A stretch of DNA of 64,000 bases from UBA2982 sp040081395. GTDB taxonomy: Bacteria; Gemmatimonadota; Gemmatimonadetes; Longimicrobiales; Gaopeijiaceae. The stretch is taken from the NCBI GenBank assembly GCA_040081395.1, contig JBEBGN010000003.1, positions 1-64,000 of the forward strand. Direction: 5' to 3'. The notes beneath the pieces are model-generated. The model was not told the origin of the DNA and did no database searches. It saw nothing but the letters and a program-made list of their open reading frames with translations. Both the position numbers and the translations under genes were made by a program. The stretch's first letter is position 1. The number at the start of each line of letters is the position of its first letter. Shown in pieces: positions 35,929 to 44,001 of the stretch.

Positions 35929-35956
35929 GGCCCGGGCTCCAGAGCCCACCCGGGCC
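35929..35956 (-). terminator. Hairpin after the CBS-domain gene
   Basis: GGCCCGGG and CCCGGGCC, with an inner GGGCTC/GAGCCC alternative, lie 16 bases after the CBS gene stop. No T-tract. It separates the CBS gene from the regulator gene. Confidence 0.55.
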
Positions 35957-35971
35957 TTCCGCACTCCCCGC

Positions 35972-36394
35972 CTAGACCTGCACCTGGCGGCGTAGCAGCC
36001 TGCCGATGTCCTCGCTGGCCGCCATGACCCCTTCGAGGAAGTCGTCGAGCGACACGATGCCCGCAACCCGCCGGGCGTCGTTCACGACCACCAGCCGGCG
36101 TACCTCGCTGTCGGCCATGATCTCGAGCGCCACTTCCACCGGGGTGTCCTCGTGCACGGTCTGCACATCACGGCTCATCACGTCCCTGACCTTGGTCCGC
36201 TCGGGCTGAAGGCCTTCCGCGACGCACCGCACCACGATATCACGATCCGTGAGGATGCCGTCGGGTTGGCCGTCCCCGTCGGTAACGACCAGCGTGCCCA
36301 CGTCCTGGGAGAGCATTTGCTTGGCGGCGCCGAGGACGGTCTCCTCCGCGCTCGTCGTCTCCGGCAGTCGGGTGCAGATGCTTGCGACGGTCAT
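35972..36394 (-). CDS. CBS-pair protein
   Basis: A 140-residue protein consisting of two CBS motifs: VGTLVVTDGDGQPDGILTDRDIV and VRRLVVVNDARRVAGIVSLDDFL, with the linker VRDVMSRDVQTVHEDTPVEVAL. Stand-alone pairs of this type bind adenine nucleotides and include the hypoxia-induced mycobacterial Hrp1 (Rv2626c). The ribosome-binding site is very strong (GGAGGAGG). It sits between Hsp20 and the sigma-54 regulator. Confidence 0.9.
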   Translation of the reverse strand: MTVASICTRLPETTSAEETVLGAAKQMLSQDVGTLVVTDGDGQPDGILTDRDIVVRCVAEGLQPERTKVRDVMSRDVQTVHEDTPVEVALEIMADSEVRRLVVVNDARRVAGIVSLDDFLEGVMAASEDIGRLLRRQVQV

Positions 36395-36431
36395 GAAACT
36401 CCTCCTCCCCTCGGGGGACCTGCGGCACCGA

Positions 36432-36467
36432 CGGCCTTCGAGAGGGCTGCCCCTCGTGCGAAGGCCG
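36432..36467 (-). terminator. Hairpin after the Hsp20 gene
   Basis: CGGCCTTCG (36432-36440) pairs with CGAAGGCCG (36459-36467), with an inner GAGGG/CCCTC stem. It lies in the 115-base gap between Hsp20 and the CBS gene and could limit read-through or be an mRNA processing signal. Confidence 0.55.
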
Positions 36468-36509
36468 CGGCGTTGGATGCGGCATCACTCGAGCCGCCTG
36501 GGTCGGCGG

Positions 36510-36980
36510 TCACTCGATCTCGATGTGGCGGCCTTTCGCCTCAACTCCCTTGGGCATGTGGATTTCCACGACTCCGTCGTGGTACTCGGCCCGGACCTTG
36601 TCGGCTTCGACATTGCGGGGAAGCGCGAACGCACGGGTGAACGCACCGTACTCGCGTTCCCGGATGTGCATCCGGTCCTTCTCCTCCTCCTTCTCGACCT
36701 TCTTCTCACCCTTGAAGGTGAGCACGTTGTCCTCGATGGAGACATGCACGTCTTCCTTCGACATGCCGGGGATCTCCGCCGTCAGCACGAACTCCCCCTC
36801 CCTCTCGACCAACTCGACCGCGGGTAGCCAGTCGGTCGTCGCAGACATGAGGGGAGCCCGGAACAGGGACGCACCGAAGGGCGGAAAGTCAGCCCAGTCG
36901 CGCATCCGATTGCCCAGAGTCTCGAACTCGTGCCACGGGGTGAGGTCCGCTCCCCATCCTTTCCTGGTGAGCGCACGCAT
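36510..36980 (-). CDS. Small heat-shock protein Hsp20
   Basis: A 156-residue alpha-crystallin chaperone that holds unfolding proteins. The crystallin domain spans residues about 48-150: AVELVEREGEFVLTAEIPGMSKEDVHVSIEDNVLTFKGE in two parts, then IREREYGAFTRAFALPRNVE and the IEIE tail (I-x-I motif). ATG 36980 has AGGAGG seven bases upstream; ATG 36986 is too close to it. A sigma-54-type promoter lies about 70-85 bases upstream. Confidence 0.93.
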   Translation of the reverse strand: MRALTRKGWGADLTPWHEFETLGNRMRDWADFPPFGASLFRAPLMSATTDWLPAVELVEREGEFVLTAEIPGMSKEDVHVSIEDNVLTFKGEKKVEKEEEKDRMHIREREYGAFTRAFALPRNVEADKVRAEYHDGVVEIHMPKGVEAKGRHIEIE

Positions 36981-37049
36981 GGTCATTCCTCCTCTGCTCG
37001 AGTGTCCTTCGCCGGCCAACTGCGGCCGGACCTGCGAGCATGAGCAGTC

Positions 37050-37064
37050 GCATGACATGTGCCA
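37050..37064 (-). promoter_or_regulatory. Candidate sigma-54 (-24/-12) promoter of Hsp20
   Basis: On the minus strand TGGCAC-ATGTC-ATGC matches the consensus TGGCAC-N5-TTGC with one mismatch and exact GG-N10-GC spacing. Transcription would start near 37039, giving a leader of about 60 bases. Two sigma-54 activators are encoded within 10 kb. Confidence 0.6.
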
Positions 37065-37174
37065 GCCATATCGACCCCGAGAGGCGCGCGCGGCGGGGCT
37101 GCTCACGGAACCCGCGCATGCGACCGTGCCAAAGAGTCTCCGCGGACACGTTGCGGAGGGACAAAACGACCCTG

Positions 37175-37858
37175 TTAGAGCGACGACCCTTCCGCCGCCG
37201 CACGCTTCAAGAGGGTCCTCACCTCGTCGTCCGACACCGGCCGGAAGTCCTCGTACCACTCGCCTACGGCAGAGAAATCCAAGGGCGTCATCAGGCACAG
37301 CACCCCGTCCGCTTCGCTCTCGAGCTCACGAACCGTCTCGGCAGCGGCCACGGGACAAGCCACGATGCGGCGGGCCGCCCCGAGCTGTGCGAGAGTCCCG
37401 AGCGCGGCCCGCACGGTCGAACCGGTCGCAATGCCGTCGTCCACGATCACGACCGTCTTCCCCTCGAGGTCGAGCGGTCCCCGGCCGTCGCGATACAGGC
37501 GCTCGCGTCGATCCAGCTCGATCCGCTCCCTCTCGATGGTGCCCCGCACCGTCTCTCGGTCGAGCCCGAGCGCCTGGACGTGGTCTTCGTTCATGACCAC
37601 GACCTCCCCCGTCGCGATCGCCCCGAAGGCGAGCTCGGGCTGCCAGGGCACACCGAGCTTCCGCACCAGGAGCACGTCCAAAGGGGCTCCGACCCTCGTG
37701 GCCACTTCGTAGCCCACAGGGACGCCGCCGCGGGGGAGCGCCAGGACGATGGCGTCTTCGCCCTCGACCTCCGGGGCCACCAGGGCGGCGAGCAGCCGGC
37801 CTGCCTGCTCGCGGTCCGCGAATCGCTCCGGCCTGTCCCTGAATCTTGCGGCGCTCAC
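37175..37858 (-). CDS. Phosphoribosyltransferase-family protein
   Basis: A 227-residue type I PRTase fold. The PRPP-binding loop is VVIVDDGIATGSTVRAAL; the N-terminal ALPRGGVPVGYEVA and LLVRKLGVPWQPELAFGAIA segments are typical of the group related to mycobacterial Rv0571c. The substrate is unknown; such proteins often accompany stress genes. It overlaps the apbE stop by four bases (ATGA), so they are coupled. Confidence 0.85.
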   Translation of the reverse strand: MSAARFRDRPERFADREQAGRLLAALVAPEVEGEDAIVLALPRGGVPVGYEVATRVGAPLDVLLVRKLGVPWQPELAFGAIATGEVVVMNEDHVQALGLDRETVRGTIERERIELDRRERLYRDGRGPLDLEGKTVVIVDDGIATGSTVRAALGTLAQLGAARRIVACPVAAAETVRELESEADGVLCLMTPLDFSAVGEWYEDFRPVSDDEVRTLLKRAAAEGSSL

Positions 37859-38925
37859 GACTCCCCTGCCGAGGCGCGACCCTCCATGGCGGGCGTGATC
37901 CGAGTGCCGAGACCACGCTCCGACCGCGTGATGAAGATGGCCGCGAGCCCCTCTCGACGCGCGAGCTCATACCCCTCGTCGGGACCGAGCACGCAGAGCG
38001 CGGTGGCCCACGCGTCGGCCAGGGAGGCGCTCTCGTGGATCACCGTGACCGAGGCGCCTCGCATGCGGATCGGCTGCCCCGTGCGCGGATCGATGATGTG
38101 CGCGTACCGTACGCCCTCTTCCTCGAACCAGTTCCGGTAGTCGCCGGAGGTAGCCACGCCCTCGTCCCGGATCTCCGCGGTCCCCCAGATGGCGACGGCG
38201 TCGTCCGGGCTTTCGACGCCGATGCGCCAAGCCCTGCCGCTGCGCCGCGTCCCCACCGCCCGAATCTCCCCCCCGACGTCCACCAAGTAGCTCGCGAGCC
38301 CGAGCTCGCCCAGAGCGAAAGCCACGGCGTCGGCTGCGTACCCTTGTGCGATCCCGGACAGATCGATGCGGATGGCCGGGTCCGACTTCGAGACGGTGCC
38401 AGCCTCTGCGTCCAGCGCGAGGCTACGGTAGCCTACGCGCGTACGTAGCGACGCGAGCTGGTTGGCGTCTGGAATCGGACCTGCCCGGTCTGTCGCACCG
38501 AACCCCCACGCGTCCACGAGTGGCGCGACGGTGACATCGAACGCACCGCCGGAGCGCTCGCTCACGGCCCTCGCCTGCTCGAGCACGACGAGAACCTCCG
38601 GGCTCACCGCGAACGGCTCCGTGCTCTGGTGCTGATTGAATCGCGAGACCTCCGAACCGGGATCGTAGGTCGACATGAGGCGGTTCACGCGGTCGAGCTG
38701 CTCGTCGATCACGGCGCGCACCCGCTCGCGCTCTTCGGATGAGAGATCGCCATCGATGCTGACGGCGAACGTGGCGCCCATGGTCGGGCCGACGAACTCG
38801 TGCACCGCGTCGTCACCGCGGGCGAGTGGGCGCCAGACCGCGAGGCCAGCGAGCGCGGCGAGCGCCGCGCCCCACGCGACCCATCGGCGGCGAGCGCCGC
38901 TACCGTCTCGGAGGAGTTCGGGCAT
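37855..38925 (-). CDS. apbE: FAD:protein FMN transferase (ApbE)
   Basis: A 356-residue exported enzyme that attaches FMN to Thr/Ser of target proteins using FAD. An N-terminal membrane segment follows RRRW (AWGAALAALAGLAVW). Family motifs are GPTMGATFAVSI, MSTYDPGSEVSRFNQH, VDVGGEIRAVG, and YAHIIDPRTGQPI with the downstream DAWATALCVLG. No obvious flavinylation target (FMN-binding domain) is in the window. It may serve distant Nqr/Rnf or extracellular-electron-transfer proteins. The start at 38925 lacks a strong ribosome-binding site. Confidence 0.9.
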   Translation of the reverse strand: MPELLRDGSGARRRWVAWGAALAALAGLAVWRPLARGDDAVHEFVGPTMGATFAVSIDGDLSSEERERVRAVIDEQLDRVNRLMSTYDPGSEVSRFNQHQSTEPFAVSPEVLVVLEQARAVSERSGGAFDVTVAPLVDAWGFGATDRAGPIPDANQLASLRTRVGYRSLALDAEAGTVSKSDPAIRIDLSGIAQGYAADAVAFALGELGLASYLVDVGGEIRAVGTRRSGRAWRIGVESPDDAVAIWGTAEIRDEGVATSGDYRNWFEEEGVRYAHIIDPRTGQPIRMRGASVTVIHESASLADAWATALCVLGPDEGYELARREGLAAIFITRSERGLGTRITPAMEGRASAGES

Positions 38926-38973
38926 GAGTGGGTCGGAAAGTAGCGGCCGCACGGGGTGGCGAGACCAGGGGGT

Positions 38974-38997
38974 GTCCCGGGACCGCCAGAGCGGGAC
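38974..38997. promoter_or_regulatory. GTCCC/GGGAC half-sites between apbE and the P-type ATPase
   Basis: GTCCCGGGAC (38974-38983) is a perfect palindrome and a further GGGAC lies at 38993-38997. The same pentamers form the array at 33880-33904. The region lies between divergent genes, so a common regulator is possible. Confidence 0.35.
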
Positions 38998-39101
38998 TTC
39001 CCCGACGGCTCCGCGCGACGGCTCCGCCGACCTTACGACGAGACGCCAACGCTGCACTTCGCCTATCAGGATCCGCCGACAACGCGCTATGGTGAGCCCT
39101 C

Positions 39102-41798
39102 ATGATCTCGGAGTCACCCTGGTCGCACGCGGCGTCTAGCGTCGTGTTCGACACTTCGCCTTCCCCCTGGCACAGCGTCGAGGCCGACGAAGTCCTTCGC
39201 CGGCTCGGAGCCAGACCCGAGGGCCTCGACGAGACCGAGGCTGCCGAGCGCCTCGCTACGGTAGGCCCCAACCGACTTCGACCTCCCCAGCCGGTGTCCG
39301 CGCTCCGGATCCTGCTCGACCAGTTCGCCAGCCTCGTCGTGCTCCTCCTCGTCGGCGCCGCCACGGTAGCAGCACTCCTCGGTGACACGCTGGAGGCCGG
39401 CGCCATCGGCGCCGTGCTCGCGATCAATACGCTCATCGGGTTCGCACTCGAGCTCAGGGCGCGGCGCGCCATGGACGCTCTCCTGCACTACGAAGTACCG
39501 GTCACCAAGGTCGTGCGCAGCGGGCGCGTCCAGCAGATCTCGTCCGACCAGCTCGTCCCCGGTGACGTCATCGAGCTCCACGAAGGGGACCGCGTGCCTG
39601 CCGACGCGCGGCTCATGACGGCGGTCGAGGTGCGCGTGAACGAGGCGCCTCTCACCGGGGAGTCGCTGCCGGTGCACAAGACCGCCGAGCGCGTGGCGGA
39701 CGTCGATGCCGTCTTGGCGGAACGAACCTCCATGGTGTATTCCGGGTCCTCGGTGTACGTCGGGCGAGCGTCGGCGGTCGTGGTCAGCACCGGGTCCGCC
39801 ACCGAGATCGGCCGCATCGGAACGCTGCTCGCCCAGGTCGAGGCCACGAAGACTCCTCTCGAGTTGCGCTTGGACGAACTCGGGGCACGCCTGGTGTGGC
39901 TCACCCTCGGAGTGGCGGCCGTCGTCACCGGCCTTGGCGTGGCGCAGGGCTCGGAACTCGGCCGTATGATCGAGACCGGCATCGCGCTGGCCATCGCCGC
40001 CGTGCCCGAGGGGCTACCCGCTGTCGCCACCATCGCACTCGCGGTTGGCCTGCGTCGCATGGCGCGTCGCCACGCCATGATCCGCCGACTCTCCGCTGTC
40101 GAAGCGCTGGGCGCGACCACGGTCGTATGCACCGACAAGACGGGCACCCTGACCGCTGGCGAGATGACCGCGACCGTCATCGCCGCGGCCGGCACGACCC
40201 TGGACGTGACCGGGACCGGATTCGGCGCCGACGGGAGCTTCGTCGGGCCACACGGCCGGGTAGAGCCCTTGGACCTCCCGTGGCTCCGCAGTCTCGTGCA
40301 CGCCGCAGCGCTCACCAGTCGCGCTTCGGTCGGAGGCGATGGAAAATTCGTGGGGGACCCGACCGACATCGCGCTGACGGTCCTCGCGCACAAGGCACGC
40401 ATCAGCGCCGCGGACCTCCTGGGGCAGCTCCCGCGCGTACGGGAAATTCCGTTCACCAGTGCGCGCCGCTCGAGTGCCTCGATTCATCTCGACGGTGACC
40501 GGCGCGTCATCTTCGTGAAGGGCGCTCCCGCCACGGTGCTCGAGTGGGCCTCCCGCTATGCGTCCCGTGACGCCGACCGCGAGCTCGATGCCGGCGCCCG
40601 CAGCGCGATCCTCCACGACAACGAGAGGCTCGCGGCGCGAGGGCTGCGGGTGATCGCGCTAGCCTCCGGCCAGGGGGACGAGCTTCGCGACCTCACCTTC
40701 TTGGGTCTCGTCGGGATCACGGATCCGCCCGCCGAGGGCGTGAGCGAAACCATCGGCCTCCTGCGAGGCGCCGGCATACGCACGGTTGTGATCACAGGCG
40801 ATCAACGAGCTACGGCGGAGGCGGTCGCGCGCGAACTGGGGGCGCTGGACGAGGGGCACCTCGCGGTGGACGGCCGCGAGCTGCATCAGCTATCCGACGC
40901 GGAGATCGCGAGCGTCGATCGACCCATCGGGGTGTTCAGCCGGGTCAGCACCGAGGACAAACTGCGCATCGTGACGGCTCTACAGGCTCGCGGCGAGATC
41001 GTGGCGATGCTCGGCGATGGCGTCAACGACGCGGCCGCGCTGAAAAAAGCGGACATCGGCGTGGCCATGGGGGGACGCGGGACCGACGTGGCGAAGGAGA
41101 CGGCGGATATCGTGCTTCGCGACGATCGCTTCCAGACCGTCGGCGTCGCGGTCGAAGAGGGTCGCGTGATCTTCGAGAACATCCGCAAGTTCGTGTTCTA
41201 CCTCTTCAGCTGTAATCTCGCCGAAGTACTCGTGCTCCTCCTGGCGAGCGTGGCGGGGCTGCCTCTGCCCCTGCTCCCCCTCCAGATCCTGTGGCTCAAC
41301 CTGGTCACCGATACCTTCCCCGCCCTCGCCCTCGCGATGGAGCCCGCGGAGCCGGGCGTCATGCGGAGACCGCCGCGGAGCCCCGACGCCGCGATCCTGT
41401 CGCGCGGGTTCCTGCGCGCGATGGCCTTCTACGCCACCCTCATCACCCTCGCCACGCTGACCGCATACGTGTGGGGCTTGGGCACCGGGGATCCGGCCCG
41501 GGCGGTCACGATCGCGTTCATGACGCTGGGGCTCGCCCAGCTGTTCCACCTCGGCAACGCGCGGGCGCGCGGGCCGGTACTCTCGCTCCGGCGCGCCACC
41601 GCGAACCCGTGGGCGATGGGTGCTCTACCGCTCGTGATCGCGCTCCAGCTGCTCGCCGTCTACTGGCCTCCGCTCGCTGGCGTGCTGCGCACGGTGCCTC
41701 TCTCGCCGACCGACTGGATGGTCGTGTTCGGGCTGTCTGCTGTGCCGGCCGTCGTGGGCCAGGTGGTGAGTTCCGTGCGCGACCGGCCCTATCATTGA
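39102..41798 (+). CDS. P2-type cation-transporting ATPase
   Basis: An 898-residue membrane pump. Motifs in order are: LTGESLPV (actuator), PEGLP in the fourth helix, DKTGTLT with phosphorylated Asp345, KGAPATVL (nucleotide site), ITGDQ, and MLGDGVNDAAALKKADIG. Helices 5 and 6 carry CNLAEVLVLLL and LNLVTDTFPALALAMEP, resembling calcium or broad cation pumps (mycobacterial CtpF type). The ion cannot be assigned by eye. It is divergent from apbE with a short promoter gap and precedes a small gene by four bases. Confidence 0.92.
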   Translation: MISESPWSHAASSVVFDTSPSPWHSVEADEVLRRLGARPEGLDETEAAERLATVGPNRLRPPQPVSALRILLDQFASLVVLLLVGAATVAALLGDTLEAGAIGAVLAINTLIGFALELRARRAMDALLHYEVPVTKVVRSGRVQQISSDQLVPGDVIELHEGDRVPADARLMTAVEVRVNEAPLTGESLPVHKTAERVADVDAVLAERTSMVYSGSSVYVGRASAVVVSTGSATEIGRIGTLLAQVEATKTPLELRLDELGARLVWLTLGVAAVVTGLGVAQGSELGRMIETGIALAIAAVPEGLPAVATIALAVGLRRMARRHAMIRRLSAVEALGATTVVCTDKTGTLTAGEMTATVIAAAGTTLDVTGTGFGADGSFVGPHGRVEPLDLPWLRSLVHAAALTSRASVGGDGKFVGDPTDIALTVLAHKARISAADLLGQLPRVREIPFTSARRSSASIHLDGDRRVIFVKGAPATVLEWASRYASRDADRELDAGARSAILHDNERLAARGLRVIALASGQGDELRDLTFLGLVGITDPPAEGVSETIGLLRGAGIRTVVITGDQRATAEAVARELGALDEGHLAVDGRELHQLSDAEIASVDRPIGVFSRVSTEDKLRIVTALQARGEIVAMLGDGVNDAAALKKADIGVAMGGRGTDVAKETADIVLRDDRFQTVGVAVEEGRVIFENIRKFVFYLFSCNLAEVLVLLLASVAGLPLPLLPLQILWLNLVTDTFPALALAMEPAEPGVMRRPPRSPDAAILSRGFLRAMAFYATLITLATLTAYVWGLGTGDPARAVTIAFMTLGLAQLFHLGNARARGPVLSLRRATANPWAMGALPLVIALQLLAVYWPPLAGVLRTVPLSPTDWMVVFGLSAVPAVVGQVVSSVRDRPYH

Positions 41799-41802
41799 GT
41801 GA

Positions 41803-42450
41803 ATGAACCGACCAACGAACCCCTCGGACGCGCCGCTCGATTCCAGTTGGGCCAACGTCGTCCGAAACCTCCCCGGTGACGACGACTTCGCTCCAGACTC
41901 GTTCATTGGCCGCCTGATCGACGATGCACACTTCGACGTCGACGAGTTCCTGCGTCTGGAGGCCGCGCTGGCCACACTCGCCGTCGGCGAAGAGGACATC
42001 CGCGAGGCTGCGCTCGTCGTGTACAGGATCCAAGCGCGCGCCTCCCTGGCCTTCGAGTCGCACTTCGACCCCCACGATGTCTACGAGATCCCGAATATCG
42101 GAGATCGTGAGCTGCGCGACTTCGCCGAGCGCCTGCGCCGCGCAGGTGCCGCGTTCATCGGCGACGACCGGTACGACCTCGAGGCGGTGCGCAAGGACCA
42201 TGGTGTGCTCGGCGACCATACGCCTGCCGGCCCCTGTGAGTCCTGCGGGAAGCGCGGTGAGTTACGACACTTCCCGGGCGCGTCGCCGAGCAGCGGCATC
42301 TGGTGCGAACGACACTACCGTAGGCTGATGTGGCTGCACCCGCTCGGGCATTTTGGGCGCTGGGTATGGGGTGTCGCATTGGTGGCGATCGTCGCGTGGA
42401 TCGCGTGGCTACGCGCCACTGGCATTCCTCCGGGCCCCAATACACCATAG
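41803..42450 (+). CDS. Membrane-anchored protein with a Cys/His zinc-like motif, unknown
   Basis: A 215-residue protein. The N-terminal 150 residues are soluble and helical with no recognised domain. A CESCGKRGEL...GIWCERHY pattern resembles a small zinc ribbon. One C-terminal helix (WVWGVALVAIVAWIAWL) anchors it. It starts four bases after the ATPase stop and ends three bases before the next gene, so the three genes are likely one operon. Confidence 0.7.
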   Translation: MNRPTNPSDAPLDSSWANVVRNLPGDDDFAPDSFIGRLIDDAHFDVDEFLRLEAALATLAVGEEDIREAALVVYRIQARASLAFESHFDPHDVYEIPNIGDRELRDFAERLRRAGAAFIGDDRYDLEAVRKDHGVLGDHTPAGPCESCGKRGELRHFPGASPSSGIWCERHYRRLMWLHPLGHFGRWVWGVALVAIVAWIAWLRATGIPPGPNTP

Positions 42451-42453
42451 GCC

Positions 42454-43299
42454 ATGCCTACTCGGCCCTGGAGCGCACGGCTCGGTTCTCACGCGTGGCG
42501 AAGTGCATTCGCCGCCATTGGCACCCTCGGCGTCCTCGCCGGTTGCGAAGTCCCCAACTTCGAAGGCCCCCAGATCCAGGAGCCCCCGCAGGGCTTCCTG
42601 CTGGCGCCGGACTCCTACCAGCAGCGCCGGCTCTTCCCGGAACTCGAGATCACCTTCCACGCCGCTTGGGTGGAGTCGATCGACGACTTCAGCACGATCT
42701 ACATCGACGGGCACCCCGGCGCACTCGGGTTCGAGGATGTAGTGAACGCCCGCGAGCAAGTCCGCCTGTTGGCCATGGACCCCGACATTCGCTTCGGCGA
42801 GGTCGAGCCGCTCCTTGTGGACGGCCGTGACGCGTGGGGGTGGTCCGAACGGGTGGAGTCGCCGACGCGAGGACTCGAGTCGGTGGCCTTCCGAGCCGTC
42901 GTTCCCTACGACACGATCTCTTACGCCATCGAGTTCTACACCGGGGATCCATCCATCAAGCGGGTCGCACCGGACACGCTCAAAGCGATCATCTCCACCT
43001 TCGCGGTGGGTCGGACGACCTACAACTGGCCGCTCATCGCGGTGCTGGCCGGCCTCGTGCTCTTCGGGGTAAGCGTCCTTCAGTCGAAGCGGCGCGAGCG
43101 CGCGACGCGAATGAAGTCGATCAACCTCGTGAAGGTGCCGAAGAAGAAGCCGGATGCGCAGGGAGGCCCGGACGCAGCGCCCGCAGGGGCCCCGCCGGCC
43201 GCGCCTTCGCCCGCGACTGGCGCGGCATCGCCTCCCCCGCAGCCCTCCCCCCCTGCTCCGACTCCACGCGGCGGTCCCGCGCCCTACAAGAAGGCGTAA
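42454..43299 (+). CDS. Lipoprotein with C-terminal helix and Pro-rich tail, unknown
   Basis: A 281-residue protein with lipobox LAGC. The middle region (FFPELEITFHAAWVESIDDF-like strands) is beta-rich. A membrane helix (WPLIAVLAGLVLFGVSVL) is followed by a basic stretch and a Pro/Ala tail (PPPQPSPPAPTPRGGP). Having both a lipobox and a late helix is unusual; the first hydrophobic segment may instead be an uncleaved anchor. Its 3' end overlaps the convergent gene by 16 bases. Confidence 0.65.
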   Translation: MPTRPWSARLGSHAWRSAFAAIGTLGVLAGCEVPNFEGPQIQEPPQGFLLAPDSYQQRRLFPELEITFHAAWVESIDDFSTIYIDGHPGALGFEDVVNAREQVRLLAMDPDIRFGEVEPLLVDGRDAWGWSERVESPTRGLESVAFRAVVPYDTISYAIEFYTGDPSIKRVAPDTLKAIISTFAVGRTTYNWPLIAVLAGLVLFGVSVLQSKRRERATRMKSINLVKVPKKKPDAQGGPDAAPAGAPPAAPSPATGAASPPPQPSPPAPTPRGGPAPYKKA

Positions 43300-43613
43300 A
43301 CCGTCACGAAGCCGCCGAGCAGGAGCAGCGTCAGCGACCCCAAAAAGACCGTGTCGATGGCGCTGCTCCAGAAGCGGACTCGCGGCGAATTGAGGTGCCG
43401 CATGGTAAAGAAGATCAGGTAGCAGACCAGCACGAAGCCAAGTGCCGAAACGAGAAACACCTCGTCGGCCAGGCTCTCGACGCGCGTATTGGAGACCTTC
43501 AGGTCAACGAGGCCGACCAGCCCGATGCTGATGCCGGCCAGCGTGCCGCTGGTGGGCAGCAGGGCAAGCAGGGCTTCGCGCAGATCCTCCGCTCGTTCGA
43601 CGGCTTTCAGCAT
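43284..43613 (-). CDS. Small membrane protein, unknown
   Basis: A 109-residue protein with three hydrophobic helices (GTLAGISIGLVGLV, VFLVSALGFVLVCYLIFF, TVFLGSLTLLLLGGFVTVY). No family is recognised. It lies ten bases downstream of another small envelope gene in the same direction. Confidence 0.65.
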   Translation of the reverse strand: MLKAVERAEDLREALLALLPTSGTLAGISIGLVGLVDLKVSNTRVESLADEVFLVSALGFVLVCYLIFFTMRHLNSPRVRFWSSAIDTVFLGSLTLLLLGGFVTVYAFL

Positions 43614-43622
43614 ATGTCGATC

Positions 43623-43994
43623 CTAACGCAGCAGGACGCGGCAGTTGTAGCCTTCCTCGACGTCGGCGATGAGCATCCTCAGCCGACCGTCCTCACCGCC
43701 GATCCGCACCGTCTTCGGTGTCCCCTCGCAGTCTTCGCGTAGCACCCGGATCACGTGCTCGCCCGGCTCGACCTCGAAGCCCGTGGAATAGTTGCTCCGT
43801 CCGTAGCGCTGCAGCGTACCCACCACCACCCCGTCGACCTCGACCTGCGCGCCCTCCAGGAACGTGCCACCCCACCGAAAGTCGATTTGGATGAGGTGGC
43901 GGGTACCGCCGGCGATCCACACCCAGGCCACGATGAACCCAGCGCCGACGAGCGCGGCTGCCGCGCGCCACCGCAGGGGGCGGAGGGAGCTCAT
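43623..43994 (-). CDS. Small membrane-anchored protein, unknown
   Basis: A 123-residue protein with one N-terminal helix (AAALVGAGFIVAWVWIAGG) and an exported beta-rich domain with a possible disulfide (Cys in REDCEG and GYNCRVL). Phrases such as AQVEVDGVVVGTLQRYG and VEPGEHVIRVLREDCEG resemble PEGA-type surface domains. No function assigned. Confidence 0.62.
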   Translation of the reverse strand: MSSLRPLRWRAAAALVGAGFIVAWVWIAGGTRHLIQIDFRWGGTFLEGAQVEVDGVVVGTLQRYGRSNYSTGFEVEPGEHVIRVLREDCEGTPKTVRIGGEDGRLRMLIADVEEGYNCRVLLR

Positions 43995-44001
43995 GCAGGT
44001 C

